From: Thermoanaerobaculum sp.
Lineage (GTDB): Bacteria; Acidobacteriota; Thermoanaerobaculia; Multivoradales; UBA5704
NCBI GenBank assembly: GCA_021154885.1
Contig: JAJKHS010000134.1
Location: 1-39,239 of the forward strand
Reading direction: 5' to 3'
Length of the DNA: 39,239 nucleotides
Shown here: piece by piece, positions 6,866 to 15,821 of the stretch
How positions within the stretch are numbered: the stretch's first letter is position 1
Layout of the letters: every line of letters begins with the position of its first letter
The notes under the pieces: model-generated
Told to the model about the DNA's origin: nothing
Seen by the model: the letters and a program-made list of their open reading frames with translations, nothing else
The model's database searches: none
Made by a program: the position numbers and the translations under genes

Positions 6866-9049
6866 ATGAACCACCGAATCCTCGCGTTCGCTCTCGGCCT
6901 GCTGGCCGTCTCCGGAGGGGCCATGGCCGTCGAAGGGAAGTGGACCCCCTCGCAGATCCTCGAGCTCGATCCCCAATGGCTCCACGCGCAAGGCCTCGAG
7001 GTCGCGCCGGAAACCCTCTGGAGCCGCGACGGCGGCGGGTTGCTGGAAGCCGCCGTGAGGATCAGCGGCTGCTCGGCCGGCTTCATCTCCGCGCGCGGGC
7101 TGCTGATCACCAATCACCACTGCGCCTTCAGCATCCTGCAACAGCACTCGACGCCGCAGCGCGATCTCATTACCGACGGCTTCCTCGCCCGCACCCCGGC
7201 CGAGGAGCTCCCCGGCTCAGGGAGCCGCGCCACCATCCCCCACCGCGTCACCGACGTCACGGCCGAAGTGGAGGCCGCGGTGCCGGCTGGAGCGGACGAC
7301 CTGGCGCGGTTCCAGGCCATCGAGCGCAAGAAGAAGGAGCTGGTGGCCGCGTGCGAGCGGCAGGAGAGCCGCCGCTGCGAGGTGGCGACCTTCGACGGCG
7401 GCGTGCGCTACCTGCTCAACGAGAGCCTCGAGTATCCGGACGTGCGGCTGGTCTACGCGCCGCCCCGGGCCGTGGGCGAGTACGGGGGCGAGGTGGACAA
7501 CTGGAGCTGGCCCCGCCACACCGGCGACTTCGCCCTGCTCCGCGTCTACGCCGCGCCGGACGGCCGGCCCGCCGCCCGGGCCGACGGCAACGTCCCCTAC
7601 CCTCCGAAGCACTCCTTCCCGGTCGCGGCCCGGGGCGTCGAGCCGGACGGCTTCGTCATGCTGGTGGGCTACCCTGGACGGACTTTCCGCTCCTTCACCG
7701 CGGCCGAAATGGCGGAGCGGGCGGAGCTCTACTACCCGGGCTTGAGTGCGCTCTATCGCGCCTGGCTCGACCTCATGGAGGCTGCCTCCGCCAAGGATGA
7801 GACGGCGCGCATCGCCCTCGCCGACCGCATCAAGGGGCTTGAGAACAACGAGAAGAACGCCCGCGGGCAGGTGGCCGGCATCCGGCGCGGCCACATCCTG
7901 GAAAGGAAGGCGGGGAGCGAGCGGGAGATCCTGGCCTGGGCGGCCCGGCACCAGGATCAAGCGGCCGGAGCCGTGGCGGCGCACGACGAGCTGGCCCGCC
8001 GGGTGGCCGAGCGGCGCTGCACCTGGGACCGCGACTTCCTGCTCGATCGGATGAAGCAGGGGCCCAAGCCCCTCGACCTCGCCCTCACGCTCGTCCGCTG
8101 GGCGGGAGAGAAGGCGAAGCCAGACATCGAGCGCGAGCCGGATTACCAGGAGCGCAACCGCGACATCCTTCGCGAAAGGCTGGAGCGCGATCAGAAGCGC
8201 ATGCACCTCCCCACCGACGCCGCCCTGCTCACCGACGTTCTCGCCCGTCTCGCCGCACTCCCGGCGGCCCCTGCAGATAGCCGGGTGCCGGCGGTGGAGG
8301 CGTTCGTGGGCGGCACGCGCGACCGCGCCGCTCTCCGCCCGCGGGTGGACGACCTCCTGTCCCACACCCAGGTCACCGATCTCGCAGAGCGCAAGAAGAT
8401 GTTCGACGAGAGCGCGGAGCAGCTCCAGGCCCGGCACGACCCGCTCCTCGACCTCGCCTTCGGCCTCGACGCCGAGCTCAAAGCCCTCAAGGAGCGCAAC
8501 GACCGCTTCGAGGGCGCGGTCTCGCGGCTGCGCCCGCGCTGGCAGCGGGCGGTGATCGCGCACGCCGGCAAACCCGTGGCCCCGGACGCGAACGGCACGC
8601 TGCGTCTGACCCTCGCCCACGTCCAGGGCTACAGCCCGCGGGACGGCGTATGGATGCGCCCGCAGACCACCGTCGGCGGCGTCGTGGAGAAGCACACGGG
8701 CGAGGAGCCCTTCGCCGTGCCGCCGGCGCTGCTGGCCGCCGCGCCCCAGGCGCCCCGGAGCCGCTGGGCGGACCCGAAGCTGAAGGACGTCCCCGTCAAC
8801 TTCCTGGCCGACGCCGACACCACGGGCGGCAACTCGGGCAGCCCCGTGCTCAACGGCCGGGGGGAGGTGGTGGGGGTCAACTTCGACCGCGTCTGGGAGA
8901 ACGTGGCCAACGACTTCGGTTACGACCCCGGCGTGGCGCGCAACGTCAGCGTCGACGTCCGCTACCTGTTGTGGATGCTGGAGACCCTGAAAGGCGAGGC
9001 GGCCCGGCCGCTGCTGGAAGAGATGGGCATGGCCGGCAAGGCGCCATAG
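6866..9049 (+). CDS. S46 family dipeptidyl-peptidase, predicted DPP11-type (Asp/Glu specificity)
   Basis: 727 aa, full family length (about 700-730). Periplasmic serine peptidase removing dipeptides from N-termini, used in growth on peptides. Signal peptide MNHRILAFALGLLAVSGGAMA, which fixes the start at 6866 instead of in-frame upstream codons. Catalytic triad of the chymotrypsin fold: H85 (TNHHC), Asp in PRHTGDF (D221) and S657 (GGNSGSP). In this family the residue 18 positions after the catalytic Ser sets S1 specificity: Gly in DPP7, Arg in DPP11. Here it is R675 (VNFDRVWEN), which predicts cleavage after Asp/Glu. That numbering (S655/R673 in the Porphyromonas enzyme) is from memory. Converges with the regulator gene 3 bp downstream. 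Transcribed from the motif at 6848-6857, apparently leaderless. Confidence 0.95.
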   Translation: MNHRILAFALGLLAVSGGAMAVEGKWTPSQILELDPQWLHAQGLEVAPETLWSRDGGGLLEAAVRISGCSAGFISARGLLITNHHCAFSILQQHSTPQRDLITDGFLARTPAEELPGSGSRATIPHRVTDVTAEVEAAVPAGADDLARFQAIERKKKELVAACERQESRRCEVATFDGGVRYLLNESLEYPDVRLVYAPPRAVGEYGGEVDNWSWPRHTGDFALLRVYAAPDGRPAARADGNVPYPPKHSFPVAARGVEPDGFVMLVGYPGRTFRSFTAAEMAERAELYYPGLSALYRAWLDLMEAASAKDETARIALADRIKGLENNEKNARGQVAGIRRGHILERKAGSEREILAWAARHQDQAAGAVAAHDELARRVAERRCTWDRDFLLDRMKQGPKPLDLALTLVRWAGEKAKPDIEREPDYQERNRDILRERLERDQKRMHLPTDAALLTDVLARLAALPAAPADSRVPAVEAFVGGTRDRAALRPRVDDLLSHTQVTDLAERKKMFDESAEQLQARHDPLLDLAFGLDAELKALKERNDRFEGAVSRLRPRWQRAVIAHAGKPVAPDANGTLRLTLAHVQGYSPRDGVWMRPQTTVGGVVEKHTGEEPFAVPPALLAAAPQAPRSRWADPKLKDVPVNFLADADTTGGNSGSPVLNGRGEVVGVNFDRVWENVANDFGYDPGVARNVSVDVRYLLWMLETLKGEAARPLLEEMGMAGKAP

Positions 9050-9052
9050 CTC

Positions 9053-12000
9053 TCAACCCAGAGGCGTGGACCGGGGCGGCGCTTTCGCGGCGAGGGAGCT
9101 CGCGGCGAGCGCCGCCAGCCGCCGGAAGCCGCGGGTCTCGGCATCGTGGCGCACCGCAAGGAGGATGGCTTCCGCGGCCGGATCTCCCACCCCGCGCTGG
9201 ATCTGCCCGAGGGTCAGCCGCGCCTCCAGGGCGGGCTCGACCAGCCCGATCCGCTCGGCGTCCTGGACCGCCTGCCGCAGCTCGCGGAGAGCCTCGCCGG
9301 CATGGCCGGCGGCGGCATCGAGGCGAGCCAGGGGCGCGGCCATCTCAAGCCGGAGCTCCAGGTCCTGGCTCGCGCCCAGCCGCGCGCGGGCCTCCACCGC
9401 CGCCTGATGGGCCTCGGCCCGCAGACCCTGGGCGAGCAGAGCTTCGCCGAGCACCGTCAGGGCCAGGGCCTCGCCGCCGTCGATCTTCCGGCTTCTGCAC
9501 CAGGACGCCACCTGCCGGGCCAGCACGGCAGCCTCGCCGGGACGGCCCGCGGCCAGGTTCAGGCCGGCCAGGGCGAGGCGGATCTCGGTGGTCTGCAAGT
9601 TTCCGCCCAGCGAGGAGCTGATCTTCAGAGCTTCCTGAAACGACTTCCTGGCGCCGTCCAGGTCGCCCGCGGCGAGAGCGCTACGTCCCAGGTTCCGCAG
9701 GGCCCCGGCGACGAGCGCCCGGGCGCCGGTCTCCCGCGCGAGGCGGAGCTGATCCTCGCCGAGGCTGCGCGCCGCAGCGAGATCCCCCCGGTCGTAGGCC
9801 AGCCGCGCCCGTGAGCCGAGGATGCGCGCCACGCCAACCTTGTCGCCGGCCTGGCGCTTGGCCGACAGGGCCTGGGCCGAACGCTGCCAGGCGGCGCTGA
9901 GGTCGCCCAGCCGCTCCTCCACGTCGGCCAGCGCGGTGAGGGCCGAGGCGGCGAGATCGGAGTCTCCGGCGCGATGGAAGATGGCGAAAGCCTGCTCATG
10001 CCGGCTCCGGGCCCCGGCGAGATCGCCCTGCAGCGCCAGGACGTTGCCCAGGTTGTCGAGGGACTGGGCCTCCGCCGCCGGGTGGGCCATGGCCTGACCG
10101 ATCCGTAGTGCCCCTTCGAACTGCTCCCGGGCTCCCGCAATGTCGCCCTGCGCGCACCGGATCTCCCCCAGACGGTTCAGGACCTGCGTCTGCCCCAGGC
10201 GGTCGCCGATCTCCGCCGTCCATTGCTGGGACTCCTCGAAGAGCCGCCGAGCCTCGCCGAGCTCGCCCCGCTGCCGGTGCAGCTCGGCGAGGTTGGAGAG
10301 CTCGTGCGCGGTGCCGAGGCCACTGCCGAGCTGGCGGGCGATGGCGAGCGCCTCTTCATCCGCCTTTTCCGCGCCGTCGAGGTCGCCCAGAGCCTTGAGA
10401 GCGTTGGCGAGACTCGCCAGGGACCGTCCCACATGCCAGAGGTAACCGGCCTTCCGGGCCAGCCTCCCCGCTTCACGGAGCGGCTCCAGGCTCTCTTGGG
10501 TTCGGCCCATTTTCACCAGCGCGATACCCTGGTTGATCAGCGCCTCGGAAACCACCAGTGTCTGACCGGACTTGCGGCCTTTGGCCGCCGCCGTCCCGGC
10601 GACACGAAGCTGGGTCGCGAAATCCGACAGGCGAAAAGCGTTGCGCGCCTCGGCCAGGTCGATGCGCGGATCCTGACCCTCCGGCGGCGGCAGCTTGCGC
10701 AGCGCCGCGAGAGTGGCGGCCGCTTCGGCCCCATGCCCGCCCGTCGTCAGGTTGTCGGCGAGCTGCAGGCCGTACTCGATCTCGTCCGGGAAGAAGGTCC
10801 AGAGGGAGCGGTAGGTCTCGGCGGCCTGATCCCACTGCTTTTTGGCCTGGTGGAGCCGTGCCTCGATGGCGAGCCGATCCTCCCGTGGCAGCGAGCCGGC
10901 CAGGTCCACGGCGTGCCGGGCCTCCTCCGCCGCTCTGGCGTCGTAACCCATGGCCGTCCAGACCCGCGACAGGGCCGAGTGGATCACCGCCGATCCGGGA
11001 TCGGCCTCCACGGCCTGGTGCAGCAGCTCCAGGGCCCCTGGCGGATCGAAGGCCTGCAACCGCAAGAGCGCCTCATGGTAGGGGCGCGAGGCCTCGGCAT
11101 TCGCCGGCTGGAGCTTCCGGGCCTGCCGCTCCTGCTCGGGCGAGAGCGCGGCGACACCCAGGGCCCCCCGCAGTCGCGCGCCGGTCTGTGACACCAGGTC
11201 GAACAGCTCCGGCTCGGTGCCCGCTTCGGACAGGGAGGCCACGCTGGTGGCCTCCGGCGCGCGGAGCACCTGGAGGTCGAGGTGGATCTTGCCATCCCTG
11301 GGGAGGTAGGTGCCCAGGACGACGAGATCGGCTCCCAGGACGCTGTGCAGCCGTTCGAGGTCGTCCCGGCTCAGGCTGCCGTCCTTCTGGAACGACAGGG
11401 ACCGCTGGACCTGGGCCACGGCCTCCCCCCGCAGAACCCGCAACGTCCCTCCGGCCGCCAGCTCGGTGGTGAGCATCTCGGGGAGGGCGGACTGGAGCCA
11501 TCGCGTTTCGCCGCTTGGCGAGAGGCTGCGGAAGTCCAGCATCGCGACGGACTGACGGATGACGGGAGCGGCGGCTGCCGCCGCGGGCCGGCTCCGCGGA
11601 TAGCGGACATGGAGAAAGCCCAGGAGGAGCGCCCCCAGGGCTCCCAGGGTGGCCAGAGTCCCCCACCGCATCAGGGACGACCGGCGCGAAGCGCGCACGG
11701 GCGGCGGTGGCCCGGGATCAGGCCTGGCGGGCGGCAGCGCCAGGGGCTCTCCGGCCGCGGGCGCCGTCTCAGCCGTCTCTGCGCTGGCCGGCGGTGGCGC
11801 CGGGGCCGCCAGGCCGGAAACGATGGGAAATTCGCCGGTGGCGCTCCGGTCGACCCGCCGGACCTCGCCCGCGAAGGAGTAGCCGCGGCCGGGCACGGTC
11901 ACCACGTAGCGCGAGTCGTTGGCCCGCTCGCCCAGGCATTTGCGGAGGGCGAAGACGTTCTGCGTCAGGTTGGCTTCGGTGACGTGAGAACCGGCCCAGA

Positions 12001-12184
12001 CCTTCTCGATCAGGTCCGACTTCTCCACCACCTCGCCCGGCTGCTCGAGCAGGGCGAGGAGGATCGACAGCGCCTTGGGCGTGACCGGCAGCGGCTCGCC
12101 GCTGCGCAGCAGGAGACGGCGAACGGGATCGACGCGAAACTCGTCGAACTCATAGCAGGTCCTGTCGTCGGAACGAGGAGGCAT
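9053..12184 (-). CDS. CadC-like membrane regulator: OmpR-type winged helix, one TM segment, long TPR sensor
   Basis: 1043 aa. Residues about 10-110 form an OmpR/PhoB winged-helix DNA-binding domain (PVTPKALSILLALLEQPGEV, then NLTQNVFALRKCLGE and RYVVTVPGRGYSF). A Pro/Ala-rich linker follows, then one membrane segment (about 172-190, LATLGALGALLLGFLHV), then a TolB-like segment (SVAMLDFRSLSP...LVVLGTYL), and finally some 700 residues of TPR helices with recurrent ALG/GD...A motifs. There is no receiver domain, so it is a one-component regulator that would sense in the periplasm and bind DNA on the cytoplasmic side, as CadC does. Targets and signal unknown; it converges with the S46 gene, so regulation of that gene is not implied by position. 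The promoter lies about 67 bp upstream. Confidence 0.9.
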   Translation of the reverse strand: MPPRSDDRTCYEFDEFRVDPVRRLLLRSGEPLPVTPKALSILLALLEQPGEVVEKSDLIEKVWAGSHVTEANLTQNVFALRKCLGERANDSRYVVTVPGRGYSFAGEVRRVDRSATGEFPIVSGLAAPAPPPASAETAETAPAAGEPLALPPARPDPGPPPPVRASRRSSLMRWGTLATLGALGALLLGFLHVRYPRSRPAAAAAAPVIRQSVAMLDFRSLSPSGETRWLQSALPEMLTTELAAGGTLRVLRGEAVAQVQRSLSFQKDGSLSRDDLERLHSVLGADLVVLGTYLPRDGKIHLDLQVLRAPEATSVASLSEAGTEPELFDLVSQTGARLRGALGVAALSPEQERQARKLQPANAEASRPYHEALLRLQAFDPPGALELLHQAVEADPGSAVIHSALSRVWTAMGYDARAAEEARHAVDLAGSLPREDRLAIEARLHQAKKQWDQAAETYRSLWTFFPDEIEYGLQLADNLTTGGHGAEAAATLAALRKLPPPEGQDPRIDLAEARNAFRLSDFATQLRVAGTAAAKGRKSGQTLVVSEALINQGIALVKMGRTQESLEPLREAGRLARKAGYLWHVGRSLASLANALKALGDLDGAEKADEEALAIARQLGSGLGTAHELSNLAELHRQRGELGEARRLFEESQQWTAEIGDRLGQTQVLNRLGEIRCAQGDIAGAREQFEGALRIGQAMAHPAAEAQSLDNLGNVLALQGDLAGARSRHEQAFAIFHRAGDSDLAASALTALADVEERLGDLSAAWQRSAQALSAKRQAGDKVGVARILGSRARLAYDRGDLAAARSLGEDQLRLARETGARALVAGALRNLGRSALAAGDLDGARKSFQEALKISSSLGGNLQTTEIRLALAGLNLAAGRPGEAAVLARQVASWCRSRKIDGGEALALTVLGEALLAQGLRAEAHQAAVEARARLGASQDLELRLEMAAPLARLDAAAGHAGEALRELRQAVQDAERIGLVEPALEARLTLGQIQRGVGDPAAEAILLAVRHDAETRGFRRLAALAASSLAAKAPPRSTPLG

Positions 12185-12250
12185 CCGGTTTCTTCAGCCC
12201 ATCCAGCTCGGGTCTGTGCGATGGGATTGGCGCCAAGGCGGTATCCGGGG

Positions 12251-12260
12251 AGTTTACCGC
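12251..12260 (-). promoter_or_regulatory. Candidate extended -10 promoter of the winged-helix/TPR regulator gene
   Basis: Minus-strand GCGGTAAACT, preceded by TT. It would give a leader of about 60 nt before the ATG at 12184. Matches the GCG[G/A]TANNNT set. Confidence 0.45.
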
Positions 12261-12310
12261 AAAACCAGGACGACCGGCTCAAGTCCAAGCAGGAAGGGCG
12301 CCTCAATCCT

Positions 12311-12997
12311 CTACTTCCCGCTCATCGCTTCAAGCAGGCCGTCCTTGAGCTCCGGGAACTTCCGCCGGTAGTCCTCCCGGCTGCGCTCGATCACCTCGCA
12401 GGCCTCGGCCCGGCCGTAGACATCGGTGATCTGGACGGCTCCATGCTCGGCCTCGGGGGGGCGCTTGTAGGTGAGGAAGTAGTGCTTGAGCCGTTCGATC
12501 AGGGCGCCCGGGATGTCCTGGATCTCGCGGCAGTGCCCGAAGGCCGCGTCCCCCTTCAGCACGGCGATGATCTTGTCGTCCGCCTGGCCACGGTCGATCA
12601 GGCGCAGCCCGCCCAGGGGGATCGCCTGCAGCAGGAAATCGCCGTGCGAGAAGGCCTTCTCGGAGAGGATGCAGACGTCCATGGGATCGCCATCGCCTTC
12701 CAGCGTCGGCAGGTCGGTGTGGAAGTGGGAGAAGGCCGCGACCCGCTCGCCGCAGAAGGTGCGGGGGATGAAGCCATAGAGGGTGGGACAGACGTTCGAA
12801 AACTGCTGCGGACGGTCCACTTTGAGGTGGCCGCTCGCCTTGTCGATCTCGTACTTGACCGTGTCGGTGGGGACGATCTCGACGTAGGCCGTCACCACGT
12901 TGGGAGCATCGGCGCCGGTGGGCACGCCGTGCCAGGGGTGGGCCTGGAAGAGGAGTCCGAGCAGCTCCCAGGTGCGGTCGCGATCCGTCTCGTCCAT
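12311..12997 (-). CDS. ppa: Soluble inorganic pyrophosphatase, family I
   Basis: 228 aa; hydrolyses pyrophosphate to drive biosynthesis. The family signature DGDPMDVC (three metal-binding Asp) is intact, preceded by the conserved region YGFIPRTFCGE and followed by KGDAAFGHCREIQDIP and HYFLTYK. Longer than the roughly 175-aa E. coli enzyme because of an N-terminal extension (WELLGLLFQAHPWHG) and a longer middle. ATG 12997 was chosen over an in-frame ATG at 13021 because GGGAGG lies 7-8 nt upstream. Divergent from the small membrane protein gene, with which it shares a 50-bp promoter region. Confidence 0.93.
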   Translation of the reverse strand: MDETDRDRTWELLGLLFQAHPWHGVPTGADAPNVVTAYVEIVPTDTVKYEIDKASGHLKVDRPQQFSNVCPTLYGFIPRTFCGERVAAFSHFHTDLPTLEGDGDPMDVCILSEKAFSHGDFLLQAIPLGGLRLIDRGQADDKIIAVLKGDAAFGHCREIQDIPGALIERLKHYFLTYKRPPEAEHGAVQITDVYGRAEACEVIERSREDYRRKFPELKDGLLEAMSGK

Positions 12998-13032
12998 ATC
13001 CGCCTCCCGTCCTCCCGTCATCGAGGAATCCT

Positions 13033-13040
13033 ATTATGAT
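13033..13040. promoter_or_regulatory. Overlapping divergent -10 elements between ppa and the small membrane gene
   Basis: The sequence ATTATGAT contains TATGAT on the plus strand (13035-13040, 9 nt before the ATG at 13050) and CATAAT on the minus strand (13033-13038, about 35 nt before the ppa start). The two polymerase footprints would overlap, so the genes could not fire at once. Confidence 0.4.
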
Positions 13041-13049
13041 CGGCGTATC

Positions 13050-13262
13050 ATGCGGTGGCTGGCGGTCTGGCTCCTGCTGACCGGCGTCTACTTCGCCGGC
13101 CAGCTCGCGACACCGCTGCTGACGGGCGGCGGCTGGAGGTACGGCCGGGAGAGCCTCGCCCACCTCGCCACCGTCCCTTTGATCCAGGTTGTAGCGCTGC
13201 GCGTCGTCGCCTTGGTGCGGCGCAGTGTTCGCGGACCGCGGCGACCTCGGCGGCAGCTATGA
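13050..13262 (+). CDS. Small hypothetical membrane protein (70 aa)
   Basis: Not recognised. The N-terminus MRWLAVWLLLTGVYFAGQLA is a hydrophobic segment, followed by a middle with a second, weaker hydrophobic stretch (VPLIQVVALRVVALV) and a very basic tail (RRSVRGPRRPRRQL), giving a positive-inside topology if both span the membrane. A -10-like TATGAT ends 9 nt before the ATG and there is no ribosome site. The last 6 bp overlap the convergent apaH gene. It fills a gap that would otherwise be empty, which is part of the support; a chance reading frame is possible. Confidence 0.5.
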   Translation: MRWLAVWLLLTGVYFAGQLATPLLTGGGWRYGRESLAHLATVPLIQVVALRVVALVRRSVRGPRRPRRQL

Positions 13263-14090
13263 CGCGACGCTGGCGGCGCGCGCTCTCCCCTCCGCCGCCG
13301 GCTCCTGGAAGAGCCGCCAATCGTCCAGCCGCAGCCCGGTGAGCTGCCGCCCCCAGGCGCAGCCGGTGTCGAGAGCCGCGATGCCGCCGCCCGTCTTCAA
13401 GCCCAGGGCGGCCCAATGGCCGAAGATCACGGTGACTCCGGCGCTGCGCCGGCCGCGCACCGCGAACCAGGGGCGGCACCCCCGCGGCGCCTCCGCGGGC
13501 GGACCGCTGAAGCCGGCGCACATCCGGCCGGTCGAGTCCAGGGTGCGGAGCCTGGCGAAGCCTGCCAGGGCCACCCGCGCCCGCTCGAAACCGACGAGCC
13601 CCTCCTTCCAGCGCTCCGCCGCCCGCTCCTCGATGGAGAGGAGGAGCGCCGCGGCCTCCTCGCCGCGCAGCCGCTTCTCCACATCCCGGGCCAGCCGTTC
13701 GGCCTGCCGCGGGCGCCAGCCGGGAAAGAGCCCGGCGTGGACCATGAGCGTCTCGCCGTCGCGGTGGATCAGCGGGCGGGTCCGCAACCAGCCGAGGAGA
13801 TCGTCGCGGTCAGGCGCCTCGAGCACCGCCTCCAGCGTGTCGCGCTTTCTGGCCCCGGCCACACCACCGGCCCGGGCCAGGAGGTGGAGGTCGTGATTCC
13901 CCAGGACGGCCACGACCCGGCCCTCGTGCTCCACGGCCCAGCGCAGGACCTCCAGCGACCTGGGCCCCCGGTTGACCAGGTCGCCCACCAGCCACAGGCG
14001 ATCCTGCCAGGGATCGAACGCAATCCGGCGCAGGAGACGCTGGAAGGTCTTGAAGCAGCCGTGGATGTCGCCGATCGCGTAGGTCGCCAT
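13257..14090 (-). CDS. apaH: Symmetrical bis(5'-nucleosyl)-tetraphosphatase ApaH
   Basis: 277 aa, matching E. coli ApaH (about 280). Cleaves Ap4A into two ADP and also removes Np4 caps from RNA. Calcineurin-like metallophosphatase motifs are complete: MATYAIGDIHGC (D8, H10), GDLVNRGP, GNHDLHLL, and a late GHWA motif; the ApaH-specific MVHAGLFPGW segment is also present. The ATG at 14090 starts exactly at the conserved N-terminus. Single gene, converging on the small membrane gene and separated from the molybdopterin gene by 70 bp. Confidence 0.95.
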   Translation of the reverse strand: MATYAIGDIHGCFKTFQRLLRRIAFDPWQDRLWLVGDLVNRGPRSLEVLRWAVEHEGRVVAVLGNHDLHLLARAGGVAGARKRDTLEAVLEAPDRDDLLGWLRTRPLIHRDGETLMVHAGLFPGWRPRQAERLARDVEKRLRGEEAAALLLSIEERAAERWKEGLVGFERARVALAGFARLRTLDSTGRMCAGFSGPPAEAPRGCRPWFAVRGRRSAGVTVIFGHWAALGLKTGGGIAALDTGCAWGRQLTGLRLDDWRLFQEPAAEGRARAASVAS

Positions 14091-14160
14091 GGGCCTAAGA
14101 TCTCGCGGCGAATCGCAGGATGCAACCCGCCCGCCAGCTCCGGCCCAGGCCGCCGGGATC

Positions 14161-14895
14161 TCAGACCCCGCCCAGCCAGGGGTAGCCCTGATCCTCCCAG
14201 TAGCCGCCCGGCCGCTCGACGGTGAAGGTCATCTTCGTCAGGTACTTGGTGAGCTTGTAGCCCAGCTTGACGGGCGAGTAGACGCGCAGCGGCGCACCGT
14301 GGGCCGGCCCCAGGGGGTGGTCGTTGAAGGCGTAGGCCAGGATCGTCTGCGGGTGCATGGCACTCTCCAAATCCCAGCCGTTGGAATAGCCGCTGTCGAA
14401 GGAGTCGAAGCGGAGGTACCGGGCCTGCGCGGTGGGCTCCACCAGCCTCACCACGCTCGCCAGCGGCGCCCCCGTCCAGGTGGCGATGGCCGACCACCCC
14501 TCGACGCAGTGGTGCTTGACGGTGTAGCGGACCTTTGGCAGGGCCTGGATCATCTCCAGCGTGAGGCGCGCCGGCCGCCGCACCAGGCCGCCCACCTCCA
14601 GAGCCCAGGCCGCGGGGTCCGCGACCCGCGGCAGCATCGGGCGGCTTATGGAGTAGGCGGGAAAGAGCCCCTCCGGCGTGCGGGCGGAGTGCGGGTACTG
14701 CGGCGCCAGATGGCGTCCGGAGAGGAACAGATTCTCCCCCACCCAGTCGTTGAGACGCGAGGCACCCTGGAGAGCCGGCACCAGGGGGCCGCCCTGCCAG
14801 CCACAGGCCGTAGCCAGGGAGGCGGCGCCGGCCGTCAGCCCCAGGCGGAAGAGATCGCGGCGGTTGAGGTGATTGGGAAAGCGGTCGTCAGTCAT
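14161..14895 (-). CDS. MsrP/YedY-like periplasmic molybdopterin oxidoreductase
   Basis: 244 aa. Sulfite-oxidase-fold catalytic subunit that binds molybdopterin. A twin-arginine-type N-terminus (NRRDLFRLGLTAGAASLATAC) predicts export of the folded protein, with a possible lipid anchor at C31. The molybdenum ligand is C130 in VKHHCVEGWS, the same setting as in E. coli MsrP. Downstream segments (LRFDSFDSGYSNGWDLESAMHPQT, then PLRVYSPVKLGYKLTKYLT) match the cofactor-binding core. Its start overlaps the end of the cytochrome b gene by 8 bp, so the two are made together. Substrate is uncertain: methionine sulfoxide by analogy with MsrP, but the partner here is not MsrQ. Confidence 0.88.
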   Translation of the reverse strand: MTDDRFPNHLNRRDLFRLGLTAGAASLATACGWQGGPLVPALQGASRLNDWVGENLFLSGRHLAPQYPHSARTPEGLFPAYSISRPMLPRVADPAAWALEVGGLVRRPARLTLEMIQALPKVRYTVKHHCVEGWSAIATWTGAPLASVVRLVEPTAQARYLRFDSFDSGYSNGWDLESAMHPQTILAYAFNDHPLGPAHGAPLRVYSPVKLGYKLTKYLTKMTFTVERPGGYWEDQGYPWLGGV

Positions 14896-15697
14896 GGCTC
14901 GGGAACCTCCCGCGGTACCAGCCGGTGATCATCGCCCGCAGCGACGCCGGGTCCACCACCAGGACCAGGGCCACGTGGACGAGGGTGAAGGCGACGAAGA
15001 TCCAGACCGCCCAGAAGTGCCAGTAGCGGGCGAGCTGATAGCCGCCGAAGAGCGCCGTGAGCCAGGAGAGCTCGGTCGGCTTGTAGATGGCGAACCCGGT
15101 GAGCACCGAGAGGGCGCCGAGCAGGACGATCGAGGTGTAGGCCATCTTCTGCAACGCGTTGTGCTTGCCCTGCGGCGGATGCTCGCGGCGCAGCCTCAGG
15201 TAGTAGAGCTGCATCTGCCAGGCCCGGGGGACGTCCCGCGGCCGGAACAGCAGCGACCGCCACTCGCCGGTGAACGCCAGGTAGGCGAGATAGAGGAGGC
15301 CGGTGAGGACGAACGGCCAAGCCAGGGCGAAGTGCCAGTTGAGACCTCCGGCGAGCCAGCCGCCCAGCGTGATTCGCGCCGGGAACGGCTTGCCGTCCCA
15401 CGGGTTCGGGAAGTACGGCCCGCCGCGCGGCCCGAAGTGCGGGAAGGCCATGTAGATCTGCAGCCCGCTGCCGATCAGCCCCACCAGCAGCAGGGCGTTG
15501 GCCCAGTGCGCAAAACGCACCAGACCATGGTGGCGCTTGACCAGGGGCCGGCGGGAAGGCTCCGCGGGAGGCTCGGGCTCGGCCGGGGCCGGAGCGGCTT
15601 CGACGGCTGGAGGCGCCTCCAGGGCCGCAGGCTCCGCAACGGGTTCGGGCGGCGCCTCTGGAGCGGCGGCTGCGGTCTCTTCGGTTGGCTCGGTCAT
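14888..15697 (-). CDS. Cytochrome b561/hydrogenase-type b membrane partner of the molybdopterin enzyme
   Basis: 269 aa. The first 48 residues are an Ala/Pro/Glu-rich cytoplasmic tail. The rest is a four-helix cytochrome b: helices around FAHWANALLLVGLIGSGLQIY, WHFALAWPFVLTGLLYLAYLA, MAYTSIVLLGALSVLTGFAIY and YWHFWAVWIFVAFTLVHVALV, with His residues in several helices as haem ligands. It passes electrons from the quinone pool to (or from) the periplasmic molybdopterin subunit. SD GGAGGA lies 9 nt before ATG 15697. Family members partner with hydrogenases, formate dehydrogenases and SorA/YedY-type enzymes; the overlapping downstream gene identifies which applies here. Confidence 0.88.
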   Translation of the reverse strand: MTEPTEETAAAAPEAPPEPVAEPAALEAPPAVEAAPAPAEPEPPAEPSRRPLVKRHHGLVRFAHWANALLLVGLIGSGLQIYMAFPHFGPRGGPYFPNPWDGKPFPARITLGGWLAGGLNWHFALAWPFVLTGLLYLAYLAFTGEWRSLLFRPRDVPRAWQMQLYYLRLRREHPPQGKHNALQKMAYTSIVLLGALSVLTGFAIYKPTELSWLTALFGGYQLARYWHFWAVWIFVAFTLVHVALVLVVDPASLRAMITGWYRGRFPSHD

Positions 15698-15821
15698 GAA
15701 GAACTGTCCTCCGATCCTTTACAGTACGGCCAAGGCAGCCTGACTGGACTCTTCAGCGCGCCGCAGAAACCCGGCTGCGACAGGCCGCGTAGGCTGATTG
15801 AGCCCTTCCCGAGGAGACCTC

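Noticed and set aside
7217-8695. 492-codon minus-strand frame inside the S46 gene.
   Set aside because: Antisense shadow of a gene with complete family motifs.
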